From positions 1 to 64,000 of the forward strand of contig JALXDL010000033.1 in assembly GCA_026990385.1 (NCBI GenBank): a stretch of 64,000 bases of DNA, given 5' to 3'. The stretch comes from DRKI01 sp011051875. GTDB lineage: Bacteria; Desulfobacterota; Desulfobulbia; Desulfobulbales; Desulfobulbaceae. The first letter of the stretch is position 1. Each line of letters starts with the position of its first letter. Of this stretch, positions 34,256-43,924 are shown piece after piece. The position numbers were made by a program, and so were the translations under genes. Below the pieces are notes generated by a model. It saw only the letters and a list, made by a program, of their open reading frames with translations, had not been told where the DNA came from and made no database searches.

Positions 34256-35329
34256 CTACAGCACCGACCAGGGCTTGGGGATAAAGATCAGCTCGTAGAG
34301 ATCCAGGGCATAGCGATCGGTCATGCCGGCGATGAAATCGCAGACCCTGCGATGCCGTTTCTTCTCCTCCTCCCCGCTGCTCACCGGGCGCCTCCTGACA
34401 CAGGTGGAGACGGAACCGTCGGGAAACTCATGTTCCAGGAAGAACCCGTACAGGTCCCTGATCACCCGCTGTGCCTTCTCGAACTCGGCGTGGACCCGCC
34501 AGTTGCGATAGACGTGGTCATAGAGAAAGGCGCGCAGCTCGGTGATGGTCTCGGTCATCAGTCCGCTCAGGTGCAGCCGGCCGTCATCCTGTCTCAGGGT
34601 ATTGAAGACCAGGTCGCGCACCATGGCGTCGATGCGCAGCGAGGAGTTGTCGCCCACCACGGCCCGCAGGTGGGCGGGCAGGTCGCTCTCCCGGATCATG
34701 CCGGCGCGCAGGGCGTCATCCATGTCATGGTTGACATAGGCCATGATATCGGCCACCCGCACCACCTGGCCCTCCAGGGTTGCCGGCAATTCCACGGAAT
34801 CGTCGGGCAGGATATCGCGATAGCCCTTGGAATGCTTGACGATCCCGTTGCGCACCTCCCAGGTCAGGTTCAGGCCCCGGCCGTGGTTCTCCAGGAAATC
34901 CACGATCCTGAGGCTCTGCCGGTAGTGCTTGAACCCGCCCGGGTGGAGTTGGTTGAGGCTGAACTCGCCGGCATGACCAAAGGGCGTGTGGCCCAGGTCG
35001 TGGCCCAGGGCGATGGCCTCGGTCAGGTACTCGTTCAGGCGCAGGCAGACCGCGATGGTCCGGGCGATCTGCGCCACCTCCAGCACGTGGGTCAGCCGGG
35101 TCCGGTAGTGGTCGCCGGCCGGGGCCAGGAAGACCTGGGTCTTGTGCTTGAGCCGGCGAAAGGTCTTGGAATGGATGATCCGGTCCCTGTCGCGTTGAAA
35201 GACCGTGCGCAGGTCGCAGAAATCGGGTTCCTCCCGCAATCGCCCCCGGGACTCGCAGCTCAGGCAGGCATGGGCGGAGAGGACCTTGCGTTCCTGCTCC
35301 TCGAGCTGTTGTCGGATGCTCTTGCTCAT
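34256..35329 (-). CDS. dgt: dGTP triphosphohydrolase-like HD protein
   Basis: A 357-residue HD-domain hydrolase of the Dgt-like group. Metal-binding motifs are RTRLTHVLEVAQIARTIA (H) and ALGHDLGHTPFGHAGE (HD). DIMAYVNHDMDDALRAG supplies the final metal-binding Asp region. The family cleaves dNTPs to deoxynucleosides and triphosphate; the narrower Dgt specificity cannot be shown by eye. Its ATG overlaps the stop of the upstream GlcF-like gene (ATGA). Confidence 0.88.
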   Translation of the reverse strand: MSKSIRQQLEEQERKVLSAHACLSCESRGRLREEPDFCDLRTVFQRDRDRIIHSKTFRRLKHKTQVFLAPAGDHYRTRLTHVLEVAQIARTIAVCLRLNEYLTEAIALGHDLGHTPFGHAGEFSLNQLHPGGFKHYRQSLRIVDFLENHGRGLNLTWEVRNGIVKHSKGYRDILPDDSVELPATLEGQVVRVADIMAYVNHDMDDALRAGMIRESDLPAHLRAVVGDNSSLRIDAMVRDLVFNTLRQDDGRLHLSGLMTETITELRAFLYDHVYRNWRVHAEFEKAQRVIRDLYGFFLEHEFPDGSVSTCVRRRPVSSGEEEKKRHRRVCDFIAGMTDRYALDLYELIFIPKPWSVL

Positions 35330-36699
35330 GGCTCTGGCCCGGTACCGCTCCCGGCTGGGGTTTCATCCCGGAAACCCGGACTCCGGCTTTTCCGGCCCCT
35401 GGATTTCCCTGTCAATCCGGCTCTTTTTAGCAGTATGCCATCGGCGAAACAAGCATTTTCTTCTCCCAGGCCGCCTCCGGTGATGGCAGACACGCCCTCC
35501 TCCTGCCCTTTTTCAAGGCATTGCAGCAGAAAAACAGCAAGATGCAACACCAAAACGTCCTGTTTTTCCAGGACGACCCCCTGCTGCCATTGCATGAGAC
35601 AGCCGGAACAGGTGGTCACCACCAGTCCGGGTCCTGCCGCCATGCCGCCGGCCAGGCATGCCCTGAACACGGCCGCCGACAGCTCCGGATACCCGAGATG
35701 GAAGAGCCCGCCCTGGCCGCAGCACCTGCCGCCGCCGGCGGCTTCCACCCGCTGCAGGCCCCGGATGCTGTCGAGCAGTTGACGGGGACGGCTTCGCCCC
35801 TGTTCACTGAAACGAAGATGACAGGGATCGTGGTAGAGGACCCGCAGTTCCCGCTCCGTCTCGGGATCCTGCGCAGCGACCGGTTCCAGGAAAAAGTCGC
35901 TGAACTCCCGCACCCGGGCGGCAAAGGCGCGGGCCTGTTCCTGCAGGACCGGGTCGTCACGGAAGAGCTCGGGATAGGTGGCCAGGTGCGCCGAGCAGGA
36001 GGCGCAGGAGGTCAGGATCGGCCCGTCTGAGGCGGCAAAGGCCTCCATGTTACGCCGGGCCATCCTGCGGGCCTCGTCCCTCCTGCCGGCCGAGAGCGCG
36101 GCCAGGCCGCAGCAGCCCTGGCCGGGGGGCACGAAGCTGTGCCGGCCGACCGTCCGCCTGACCAGGCGGACCGTGGCCCGGCCCACGGCAGGTTGCAGGT
36201 GGCGGGCAAGGCAACCGGTAAAGTAGCTCACCGAACCGGGAACATACCTGCCGGAGCCCGGGGGAATCGCCCGGCCAATGACCGGACGGCTCTCGAGCAG
36301 GCCCAGCTTCAGGCGCAGGCCGCTGTCCGGGGGCAGGGTCCGCAGGTGCTGCTCCAGGACCACCCCGGCCCGCACCAGCCCTTCCAGCAGGGGCGGCCGG
36401 GACAGGGCCAGGCGGGCCAGGGTCCTGCGCACCCCGTGCCGGCCGTAGAAGGCGGAAAAACCGGAACGGGCCCCGATGACCTGTTCCCGGATCGGCAACT
36501 GCCGCGGGCAGATGTTCTCGCAGGCCCCGCAGAGAAGGCAGCGGGAAAAGATATCCCGGAAGGTGGCGGAAGGCCGCTCGGCCAGGCGCGAGGCGAGCAG
36601 GTGCATCTTGCCGCGGGCCGTGAGCGACTCCCGGCCATCGACCCGGAACACGGGGCAGACAACGGTGCAGGCGCCGCACCAGGCACAGGAACGTTTCAT
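35326..36699 (-). CDS. GlcF-like Fe-S protein with two CCG domains
   Basis: A 457-residue protein. The N-terminus has two 4Fe-4S motifs (CAWCGACTVVCP and CLLCGACENICP) and the rest has two cysteine-rich CCG-type domains (GCCGLAALS with CASC; DPCHLRF, GRCCGQGG and CSGC). This matches GlcF/LldE-like electron-transfer subunits that accept electrons from glycolate or lactate dehydrogenases, or related heterodisulfide-reductase D proteins. No FAD dehydrogenase partner is next to it, which is unusual. The start is uncertain: ATG 36699 is used; a GTG four codons upstream is possible. prfB lies upstream on the same strand. Confidence 0.85.
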   Translation of the reverse strand: MKRSCAWCGACTVVCPVFRVDGRESLTARGKMHLLASRLAERPSATFRDIFSRCLLCGACENICPRQLPIREQVIGARSGFSAFYGRHGVRRTLARLALSRPPLLEGLVRAGVVLEQHLRTLPPDSGLRLKLGLLESRPVIGRAIPPGSGRYVPGSVSYFTGCLARHLQPAVGRATVRLVRRTVGRHSFVPPGQGCCGLAALSAGRRDEARRMARRNMEAFAASDGPILTSCASCSAHLATYPELFRDDPVLQEQARAFAARVREFSDFFLEPVAAQDPETERELRVLYHDPCHLRFSEQGRSRPRQLLDSIRGLQRVEAAGGGRCCGQGGLFHLGYPELSAAVFRACLAGGMAAGPGLVVTTCSGCLMQWQQGVVLEKQDVLVLHLAVFLLQCLEKGQEEGVSAITGGGLGEENACFADGILLKRAGLTGKSRGRKSRSPGFRDETPAGSGTGPEP

Positions 36700-36745
36700 G
36701 GCCTGCGGCACAGCAGGCCGCCGGTCTGCGCGGCCGCGGCCATCC

Positions 36746-37862
36746 TCACTCCCCGGGCTGCCAGAGCAGAAAGGCTTTGATAAAGGGGTCCAGGCGGCCG
36801 TCCAGGACCGCGTCCACGTTACCCTCCTCCAGGCCGGTGCGGTGATCCTTGATCATCCGGTAGGGCTGGAGGACATAGGAGCGGATCTGGCTGCCCCAGG
36901 CGATCTCCTTCTTGTCGCCGTGCAGGTTTTCCTGCTCCCGGGCCTGCTCCTCCTTTTCCTTTTCGTAGAGCCGGGCCATGAGCATCTTCATGGCCATGTC
37001 CTTGTTCCGGTGCTGGGACCGCTCGTTCTGGCACTGGACCACGATACCGGTGGGCAGGTGGGTGATGCGGATGGCCGAATCGGTCTTGTTGACGTGCTGG
37101 CCGCCGGCGCCGCTGGCCCGGTAGGTGTCGATGCGCAGGTCCTTCTCGTTGATGTCGATCTCGATGGTCTCGTCGAGCTCGGGCAGGACCATCACCGAGG
37201 CAAAGGAGGTGTGGCGGCGGCCCGAGGTGTCAAAGGGCGAGATCCGTACCAGCCGGTGGATGCCGACTTCGGAACGGAGATAGCCGTAGGCGTACTTGCC
37301 GCGGACCCGGATGGTGACACTCTTGGTGCCGGCCTCGTCGCCGGGCAACAAATCCAGGATATCGGCCTTGAACCCCTTGTCCTCGGCCCAGCGCAGGTAC
37401 ATGCGGGTCAGCATGCTGACCCAGTCCTGGGCCTCGGTGCCGCCGGCGCCGGCATGGATGGTGACCAGGGCGTTGCCGGCATCGTGCTCGCCGCTGAACA
37501 TGCACTCCAGCTCGACGACATCGATGCGCCTGCCCAGCTCGTCCAGGCTGGCCACCACCTCCTGGCAGGTCTCGGCGTCGTTCTCCTCAAGGGCCATGTC
37601 GAGCAGCATGTCCGCCTCTTCCAGGTCATCGAAGTTCTTCTCCCAGTTACCGATCAGGTCCTGGAGCTGGCCCAGCTCCTTCTGCACCCTCTTGGCCGTG
37701 ACCTGGTCATTCCAGAACTCGGGGGCCAGGGTCTGGTGCTCCAGCCTTGCGATGTCTTCCTTCTTGCCATCCAAGTCAAAGATGCTCCTTCAGGGCCAGC
37801 ATCCTGCCCTTGAGAGCGTTGAGTTTCTGTTTCGCTTCGGCAGCCTCGCTTACTTCAGCCAT
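36746..37862 (-). CDS. prfB: Peptide chain release factor 2 with programmed +1 frameshift
   Basis: RF2 recognises UGA and UAA stops and triggers peptide release. The gene is read in two parts: ATG 37862 gives 28 residues ending LALKEHL, then CTT TGA C at 37781-37775. A Shine-Dalgarno-like AAGGAG lies one codon before CTT. Slipping +1 at CTT skips the T of TGA and continues DLDGKKEDIARLEHQ to the stop at 36746, about 371 residues. Conserved motifs include GAGGQHVNKTDSAIR (GGQ) and the RF2 specificity tripeptide SPF in ISPFDTSGRRHTS. This is the classical RF2 autoregulation. Confidence 0.97.
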
Positions 37863-38260
37863 GGTTGTCCTCGTGGTTATGAGAAAACAGATACCGGGTC
37901 AGCCCCGCCGGCGGAGCCGACCACCTGTCGATGTTTCCGGGTCCTGCCGTATCCGGCGCGCCGGGGCCGGCGGCGCCATTGCCATCGGCGGCGCAGCCGC
38001 TCCCGCGGGCAGCCGCAGCCACCGGGCATAACCCGGCAGGTGTCCGATTTCAGTCCTGAGCACTGCATTGTAATCTTTCCGGTACGAAGTCTCAAGGGGA
38101 GAAAGGCGGAGCAGGCAGGTCCCGGCCGGTCATGGTGCAGTTCTCTGCTGCCCGGTCCCCGGCGCGCCTGTTTCAACTTGCCCCCTGCCCCCCTGTTCCA
38201 TACAATGGAAGTGAGGAACAAGGGTCCTAAGACCATCACCGTACCGCCGGAAACCGCCGA
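37863..38260. other. Divergent intergenic region between prfB and the PAS-GGDEF-EAL gene
   Basis: A 398-base region. No gene or recognisable riboswitch was found; I looked for c-di-GMP aptamer landmarks and saw none. A small palindrome TTCCAT-ACA-ATGGAA is at 38196-38210, 50 bases before the downstream start. It must carry promoters for both flanking genes. Confidence 0.55.
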
Positions 38261-40381
38261 ATGAATCCTGTAACCATCCTTGCCGTGATCCTGGTCCTGG
38301 CCGGGTTCATCTTTCTCATGCTGTCCCTGCGGCCGGTACGCCAGGCAATGGACCTTGTTCCGGCCGCCTTTCAACTCCAGTGGCGGATCCTGGGCCTGCT
38401 GATCCTCTTCTTCTGCCTGGGCTACCTGTTCTTCGACCTGATCCTCCTCACCGACATCACTTTTCCCCTGGAACTGGTGACCGGCCTGGTCTTTGCCGGC
38501 GGCGCCATCTTTGTCTTCATCGTCATCAACATCTGCCACAACTCCCTGGACTGGTTCCGGCAGACGGACCGCAAGCTGCGCATCCTCAACGACACCCTGG
38601 AAAAACAGGTCGAAAGACGGACCCGGGCCCTGGAACGTTCCTCCCAATTTCTGAAGACCGTGCTCGACAGCCTGCAGGACTCCATTGCCATCATCAACGT
38701 GGATGATCATACCATTGACAATGTCAATGCCTCCTTTCTCGAAGAATTCGGTCTCTCTGAAAAAGAGGTGGTCGGCAGGCCCTGCTACGAGGTGACCCAC
38801 CAGCGACGGACGCCCTGTGCGCCTCCCGACGACGAGTGCCCCATGTCGCATACGCTCGAAAGCGGCGAGCCCGCCATGTGCGAGCACCGGCACCGCTCCG
38901 AGGCCGACGGACACCACTACGTGGAGATCCACACCGTTCCGGTCAAGAACAGCGACGGCAGGGTCAGGCAGGTGGTGCACATCTCGCGCAACATCACCAA
39001 ACGCAAGCAGGACGAGCTGCGCATCAGGCACATGGCCTACTACGACTCCCTCACCGGCCTGCCCAACCGTACCTATTACAGGAAACTCCTGGCCCGCTCC
39101 CTGGACCATGCCCGGCGCCACGACCGGATCATGGCGACCATGATCATCGACCTCGACTCTTTCAAGCGCATCAACGACACCCTGGGCCATGCCGTGGGCG
39201 ACTCGCTGCTCAAGTCGGTGGCCAAGCGGCTGCGGTTCGCCCTGCGCAGCAGCGACTGCGTGGCCAGGTTCAGGTCTGATCTCGGCAACACCATTTCCAG
39301 GCTGGGCGGCGATGAGTTCATCATCCTGCTCAACGAGATGACCAGGGTCCAGGACGCGGCCATGGTGGCCGATCGGCTGCTCAGCGAACTTGCGGCGCCC
39401 TTTTTCCTGGAAGGCCACGAGGTGGTGGTCACGGCCAGCATCGGGATCGCGGTCTTTCCCGCGGACGGTGACGATGCCGACACCCTGTTCAAGAACGCCG
39501 ACCTGGCCATGTACCATGCCAAGAGCCTTGGTAAAAACAAGTACCAGTACTATACCGAGAGCATGAACGTCTCGGCCAGGGAGCGCCTGACCGTGGAAAA
39601 CGACCTGCGCCGCGCCCTGGCCCGGAACGAACTGGTCCTTTACTACCAGCCGCAGGTCAGCATGAAGACCCTGGAGATCCGGGGCCTCGAGGCGCTGGTG
39701 CGCTGGCAGCATCCGCGGCGCGGCCTGGTGCCGCCGCTGGAGTTCATCCCCGTTGCCGAACAGAGCGAGCTGATCCACCTCGTCGGCGAGTGGGTCCTGC
39801 ACACCGCCTGCCGGCAACTGCGGAAGATCCACGCCGCCGGTCACCGGCAGGTACGGATGGCGGTCAACCTCTCCAACCACCAGTTCACCCGTGAAGACCT
39901 GGTGGAGAAGATCTCTTCCGTCCTGGCGGCCACCGGCCTGGAAGGGCGGTTCCTCGAGCTGGAGCTGACCGAGAGCGCGGTCATGCAGAATCCGCAGCAG
40001 GCGGTCTGCGTGCTCCAGCAGCTTCGCGAACTGGGTATCCACATCGCGGTGGACGATTTCGGCACCGGCTATTCCTCTTTCGAATGGCTCAAGATCCTGC
40101 CCCTGGACAGCCTGAAGGTGGACCGCAACTTCATCAGCGGCATAACCGAGCGCAGGGAAGACGTCAAGATCCTGGAGGCGATCCTGGCCATGGCCGAGAG
40201 CCTGGGCCTGGCGGTCATTGCCGAGGGTGTTGAAACCGAAGACCAGCTGGCGCTGCTGCGTACCCTCTACTGCAGCGGCGGCCAGGGTTTCCTGTTCAGC
40301 CGGCCGCTGCCCGCCGCCGGCATCATGGACCTGCTCCGGACCCATGGGGGCAGTCTTCTTTCCGCTACCAACGGGCAATAA
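38261..40381 (+). CDS. Membrane PAS-GGDEF-EAL c-di-GMP turnover protein
   Basis: A 706-residue protein with three N-terminal membrane segments (about 5-22, 41-60 and 68-92), a short coiled coil, one PAS domain (about 125-250) with the Cys-rich stretch GRPCYEVTHQRRTPC and a following ECP, a GGDEF domain (about 255-430) and an EAL domain (about 435-690). GGDEF is intact at 349-353; the usual RxxD-GGDEF spacing is stretched by an insertion containing FRSDLGNTIS. The EAL motif is intact at 477-479 with NLSNHQF, ELTES, DDFGTGYSS and AEGVET. It could make or degrade c-di-GMP. Confidence 0.92.
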   Translation: MNPVTILAVILVLAGFIFLMLSLRPVRQAMDLVPAAFQLQWRILGLLILFFCLGYLFFDLILLTDITFPLELVTGLVFAGGAIFVFIVINICHNSLDWFRQTDRKLRILNDTLEKQVERRTRALERSSQFLKTVLDSLQDSIAIINVDDHTIDNVNASFLEEFGLSEKEVVGRPCYEVTHQRRTPCAPPDDECPMSHTLESGEPAMCEHRHRSEADGHHYVEIHTVPVKNSDGRVRQVVHISRNITKRKQDELRIRHMAYYDSLTGLPNRTYYRKLLARSLDHARRHDRIMATMIIDLDSFKRINDTLGHAVGDSLLKSVAKRLRFALRSSDCVARFRSDLGNTISRLGGDEFIILLNEMTRVQDAAMVADRLLSELAAPFFLEGHEVVVTASIGIAVFPADGDDADTLFKNADLAMYHAKSLGKNKYQYYTESMNVSARERLTVENDLRRALARNELVLYYQPQVSMKTLEIRGLEALVRWQHPRRGLVPPLEFIPVAEQSELIHLVGEWVLHTACRQLRKIHAAGHRQVRMAVNLSNHQFTREDLVEKISSVLAATGLEGRFLELELTESAVMQNPQQAVCVLQQLRELGIHIAVDDFGTGYSSFEWLKILPLDSLKVDRNFISGITERREDVKILEAILAMAESLGLAVIAEGVETEDQLALLRTLYCSGGQGFLFSRPLPAAGIMDLLRTHGGSLLSATNGQ

Positions 40382-40415
40382 CGGCCGGAGAACAGTCAAC
40401 GGAACCTGTGCAACC

Positions 40416-42494
40416 ATGAGCGGCAACACAAGAGAGCGACACGATACGACCAACGACAAAGGCGCACCATCGGCAGATCCGAATCGATCCACCATCGAAC
40501 GGTTGAAAAAGATCGCCGAACTGAGCATGACCCTTTCCGGAGAACCGGTTGATATCTTTCGAAAAATCGCCGCCATGATCGGTGAGCTTCTCGATGTCCG
40601 GATCGTCTGCCTCTCCGAGATCGACGACGGGAAGCTGAACTTTCTCAGCGTCTACCGGGCCGGTGAAGTCATGACCGATGCCGGCTCCTGCGTGCTCGCC
40701 AATACCCCCTGTTCCACAGTACAGGATACCCGTGACCTGCGGGTCTATCATGATGTTGTCAACAAGTTTCCCAAAGCGATCTTTCTCAAGAAGCACAACG
40801 CCTACTCCTATTGCGGTTTTCCATCCCTGGACAGCGAGGGGAACGTGGTGGCCGTGATGTGCCTGCTCGATGATCACTACCACCCCTTTACCGAAGAGGA
40901 CAAGGACCTGCTCCGGATCTTTGCCCAGCGGATCGGTGTGGAGGTGGAGCGGAAGAATCGGCTCGTACAGCAGAGAAAAGCGGAGCTGCGGATGGCCCGG
41001 CAGCAGGCCGAATTCGATGCCATTTTCAACGCCATCTCCGACTGTGTCGCCTTTATCGACCCCGACTTGCGGATCCTGCAGGTCAACCCCGCCCTGGGCC
41101 GGCAGTGCGGCTACACCATGGCAGAGCTTGCCGGCCGGGATATCGGCGGGCTGTGCGCCGACCCGGACGCCTCCCGCCTCCTGCGACAGAGCCTGCGATC
41201 CCCCGGCGCCGCAACGCGGCACCGGGTGCAGAAAATCCGCTACCGCCGGAAAAACGGCACCATCTTTGCCGGCGAGACCCTGGGCAGCAGGGTGGAAGAA
41301 AACGACAGCGGCCTGAGCGGCTATATCGTTATCTTCCGGGACATCACCGAGCGGGAGCGGCAGGAAGAGATCATCCGCCGTCTGGACCGCCTCGACTCCC
41401 TGGGCATCCTGGCCGGCGGCATTGCCCATGACTTCAACAATCTGCTCACCGCTATCCTGGGCAACATCTCCCTGGCCTCCATGCATGCCACCCCAGAAGA
41501 CCCTTCCGCCGAATACCTGCAGGACGCCGAAAAGGCGGCGGTCCGGGCCAGAAACCTGACCAACCAGCTCCTGACCTTCTCCAAGGGCGGCAAACCCATC
41601 AGGAAGCCCCTCTCCCTTCCACCCCTGCTCTCGGAATCCGCCTCCTTTGTTCTCAGCGGCTCCACTGTCCGCTGCCGCTTCGACATCCAGGACGACCTGT
41701 ACCCCATCGAGGCTGATCCGGGCCAGTTGAGCCAGGTAATCAACAACCTGCTGATCAATGCCATGCAGGCCATGCCAGGGAGCGGAACCATCGAGGTCCG
41801 GTGCCGCAACATCTCCATCCGGCCCCACTCGGCCCTGCCACTCACTCCCGGGCCGTACGTCCTGATCACGGTCCGGGACCATGGCACCGGCATCCCGGAG
41901 AAATACCTGGACAGGATATTCGATCCCTATTTCACCACCAAGCAGAAAGGCAGCGGCCTCGGCCTGGCCACCTCTTCCTCCATCGTCTCCAGGCACGGCG
42001 GCTATATCGGGGTGGAATCGAAACGGGGCATGGGAACCAGTTTCCACATCTATCTGCCAGCGGGCAGGGCAGGCGAGCCGCAGCACCGGGACAGCGCAAA
42101 ACCGACCCCGGCCACCCACCACCGGATCCTGATCGTGGACGACGATGAATCGGTGCGCAAGGTTGCGGCCGGGATACTCCGGGAACAGGGGTTCCACGTC
42201 GAAATCGCGGCCAGCGGGACAGAGGCGGTGGAGATCTACTCCAACTGCCGCGACCAGGGCCGGCGATTTGACCTGGTCATCATGGACCTGACCATCCCCG
42301 GCGGCATGGGTGGTCTGGAGACCATGGCAAAACTCAAGGAAATCGACCCGGAGATACGGGCCATCGTCTCCAGCGGCTATTCCAATGACCCGATCATGGC
42401 CGATCACGCTGCGCACGGCTTTGCCGGCGTCATCGCCAAACCCTACCGGCAGCACGAACTCATGGAGGTCATCTCCACAGTGCTCGCGTCCTGA
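40416..42494 (+). CDS. GAF-PAS hybrid sensor histidine kinase with receiver domain
   Basis: A 692-residue soluble protein: GAF domain (about 25-180), PAS (about 195-315), HisKA with the phosphoacceptor His338 in LAGGIAHDFNNLL, HATPase_c (about 430-550; NNLLINAMQAM, DHGTGIPEKYLDRIFDPYF, GSGLGLATS) and a C-terminal receiver (about 575-690) with phosphorylatable Asp624 in LVIMDLTIPGG. It belongs to the large Deltaproteobacterial family of hybrid kinases; no output regulator is adjacent. The start at 40416 is taken because the GAF domain begins soon after and the longer open frame overlaps the upstream gene. Confidence 0.9.
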   Translation: MSGNTRERHDTTNDKGAPSADPNRSTIERLKKIAELSMTLSGEPVDIFRKIAAMIGELLDVRIVCLSEIDDGKLNFLSVYRAGEVMTDAGSCVLANTPCSTVQDTRDLRVYHDVVNKFPKAIFLKKHNAYSYCGFPSLDSEGNVVAVMCLLDDHYHPFTEEDKDLLRIFAQRIGVEVERKNRLVQQRKAELRMARQQAEFDAIFNAISDCVAFIDPDLRILQVNPALGRQCGYTMAELAGRDIGGLCADPDASRLLRQSLRSPGAATRHRVQKIRYRRKNGTIFAGETLGSRVEENDSGLSGYIVIFRDITERERQEEIIRRLDRLDSLGILAGGIAHDFNNLLTAILGNISLASMHATPEDPSAEYLQDAEKAAVRARNLTNQLLTFSKGGKPIRKPLSLPPLLSESASFVLSGSTVRCRFDIQDDLYPIEADPGQLSQVINNLLINAMQAMPGSGTIEVRCRNISIRPHSALPLTPGPYVLITVRDHGTGIPEKYLDRIFDPYFTTKQKGSGLGLATSSSIVSRHGGYIGVESKRGMGTSFHIYLPAGRAGEPQHRDSAKPTPATHHRILIVDDDESVRKVAAGILREQGFHVEIAASGTEAVEIYSNCRDQGRRFDLVIMDLTIPGGMGGLETMAKLKEIDPEIRAIVSSGYSNDPIMADHAAHGFAGVIAKPYRQHELMEVISTVLAS

Positions 42495-42551
42495 AGCGGC
42501 CCTTGTTTTATGAAAATTTACCGCTTTCCACAGAGTTGCACAGCTTATCCC

Positions 42552-42580
42552 TTGACCCCTGCCGAGAAAACCAATATGTA
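42552..42580 (+). promoter_or_regulatory. Probable promoter of the orphan binding-protein gene
   Basis: TTGACC (42552-42557) and TATGTA (42575-42580), 17 bases apart, lie 91 bases before the ATG at 42672, after the upstream kinase stop. Confidence 0.5.
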
Positions 42581-42671
42581 TTACAAATAGCCTGTATGCC
42601 GTCACCCCTTGACGGTTTCAGCGCCCGCGCCTCCGGCGCTGACCGCAATGCTCTGCCGCGCAGGAAATGCC

Positions 42672-43799
42672 ATGAAAACAGTTCCTTCCACATTGACATT
42701 TCTCGCCGCCCTGCTGCTCACCCTCTGTGCCGGCAGCGTCATGGCGGTGGAGCCTGTCAGGATCGGGGTCTGCTATCCCATGTCCGGTCCCTCCGCGGTC
42801 TACGGGCTGATCGGCAACAAGGGCCTGAAACTGGCGCAAAGAGAACGCCCCACGGTGCTCGGCCGGAGGGTGGAGATCTTCCTCGCCGACAACAGGTCGG
42901 ACAGGACGGAAAGCGCCAGGGCCGTGGCCCGGCTGATCCGGACGAACAGGGTTGATGCGATCATCGGCGGTCTCACCTCTTCCAACACCATGGCAGGCGC
43001 ACCGGTGGCCGAAAAGGCCTGTGTGCCCATGATCACTCCCTGGGCCACCAATCCGGAGGTTACCAGGGGCAGGAAATGGATCTTCCGCGCCTGTTTCACC
43101 GATCCCTTCCAGGGCTATGTCGGCGCCAGGTTCGCCCGGGAACACCTGGAAGCCGAAAAGGCCGCCGTGCTCATCGACAACTCCCAGGACTACTGCGTGG
43201 GTATTGCCAACTTCTTCATAAAGAACTTCAGAGAGATGGGCGGGTCAATCGTTACCAGGCTCAGCTACAACACCGGCGACCTGGACTTCACGGCCCAGCT
43301 CAAGGCCATCCGGGCCCGGCACCCGGACGTGATCTACTGCCCCGGCTACTTCAAGGAACTGGCACTTATCGCCCGCCAGGCCCGCGAGGCCGGTATCGAG
43401 GCGCCGATCCTGGCCGGCGACGCCGCCCAGGCCGACGACCTGATCAAGATCGGCGGCAAGGCCGTGGAAGGTCTCTCCTTCACCACCCATTTCGACGAAC
43501 AGGGTGTCACCACCGAGGCTGGCAGACGGTTTGTCCGCGCCTTCCACGCCGCCTACCCGGACATCACCCCGGACTCGGTCGCTGCACTCTCCTACGACAC
43601 CTACAACATCCTGCTCGACGCCATCGAACGGGCCGGCTCCATGGACCGGGAAAAGATCCGCCGGGAGTTGGAAAACACGAAGGACTTCCACGGCGTCACC
43701 GGCGTGATGACCATGAAGAACCACGACATGATCAAACCGGCCGTGATCCTCACCGTCAGAAACGGCATGTTCCGCTGGCTGACCACGGTCAACCCCTGA
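42672..43799 (+). CDS. Orphan LivK-type periplasmic binding protein
   Basis: A 375-residue exported protein with a signal peptide ending AGSVMA, then VEPVRIGVCYPMSGPSAVYG. It belongs to the Peripla_BP_6 (LivK-like) family: FTDPFQGYVGARFA, VIYCPGYFKELALIARQAR and LSYDTYNILLDAIERAG are typical. No permease or ATPase genes are near. It follows a hybrid histidine kinase, so it might present a ligand to a sensor or serve transporters elsewhere. ATG 42672 has AGGAA seven bases upstream. Confidence 0.87.
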   Translation: MKTVPSTLTFLAALLLTLCAGSVMAVEPVRIGVCYPMSGPSAVYGLIGNKGLKLAQRERPTVLGRRVEIFLADNRSDRTESARAVARLIRTNRVDAIIGGLTSSNTMAGAPVAEKACVPMITPWATNPEVTRGRKWIFRACFTDPFQGYVGARFAREHLEAEKAAVLIDNSQDYCVGIANFFIKNFREMGGSIVTRLSYNTGDLDFTAQLKAIRARHPDVIYCPGYFKELALIARQAREAGIEAPILAGDAAQADDLIKIGGKAVEGLSFTTHFDEQGVTTEAGRRFVRAFHAAYPDITPDSVAALSYDTYNILLDAIERAGSMDREKIRRELENTKDFHGVTGVMTMKNHDMIKPAVILTVRNGMFRWLTTVNP

Positions 43800-43924
43800 C
43801 TGCCGGCAACAGTTCAACCAGCGCCCCATCTCCGTCCGATCGCAACTGACTGCCACACCCTTTCCGCTGCCGCACCTCATCCGCGGCCCGGCAGGTGCAG
43901 GTGATCACCGTGCAGGGCACAACA

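Noticed and set aside
37863..38260. A c-di-GMP riboswitch before the PAS-GGDEF-EAL gene
   Set aside because: None of the conserved GEMM landmarks could be found on either strand.
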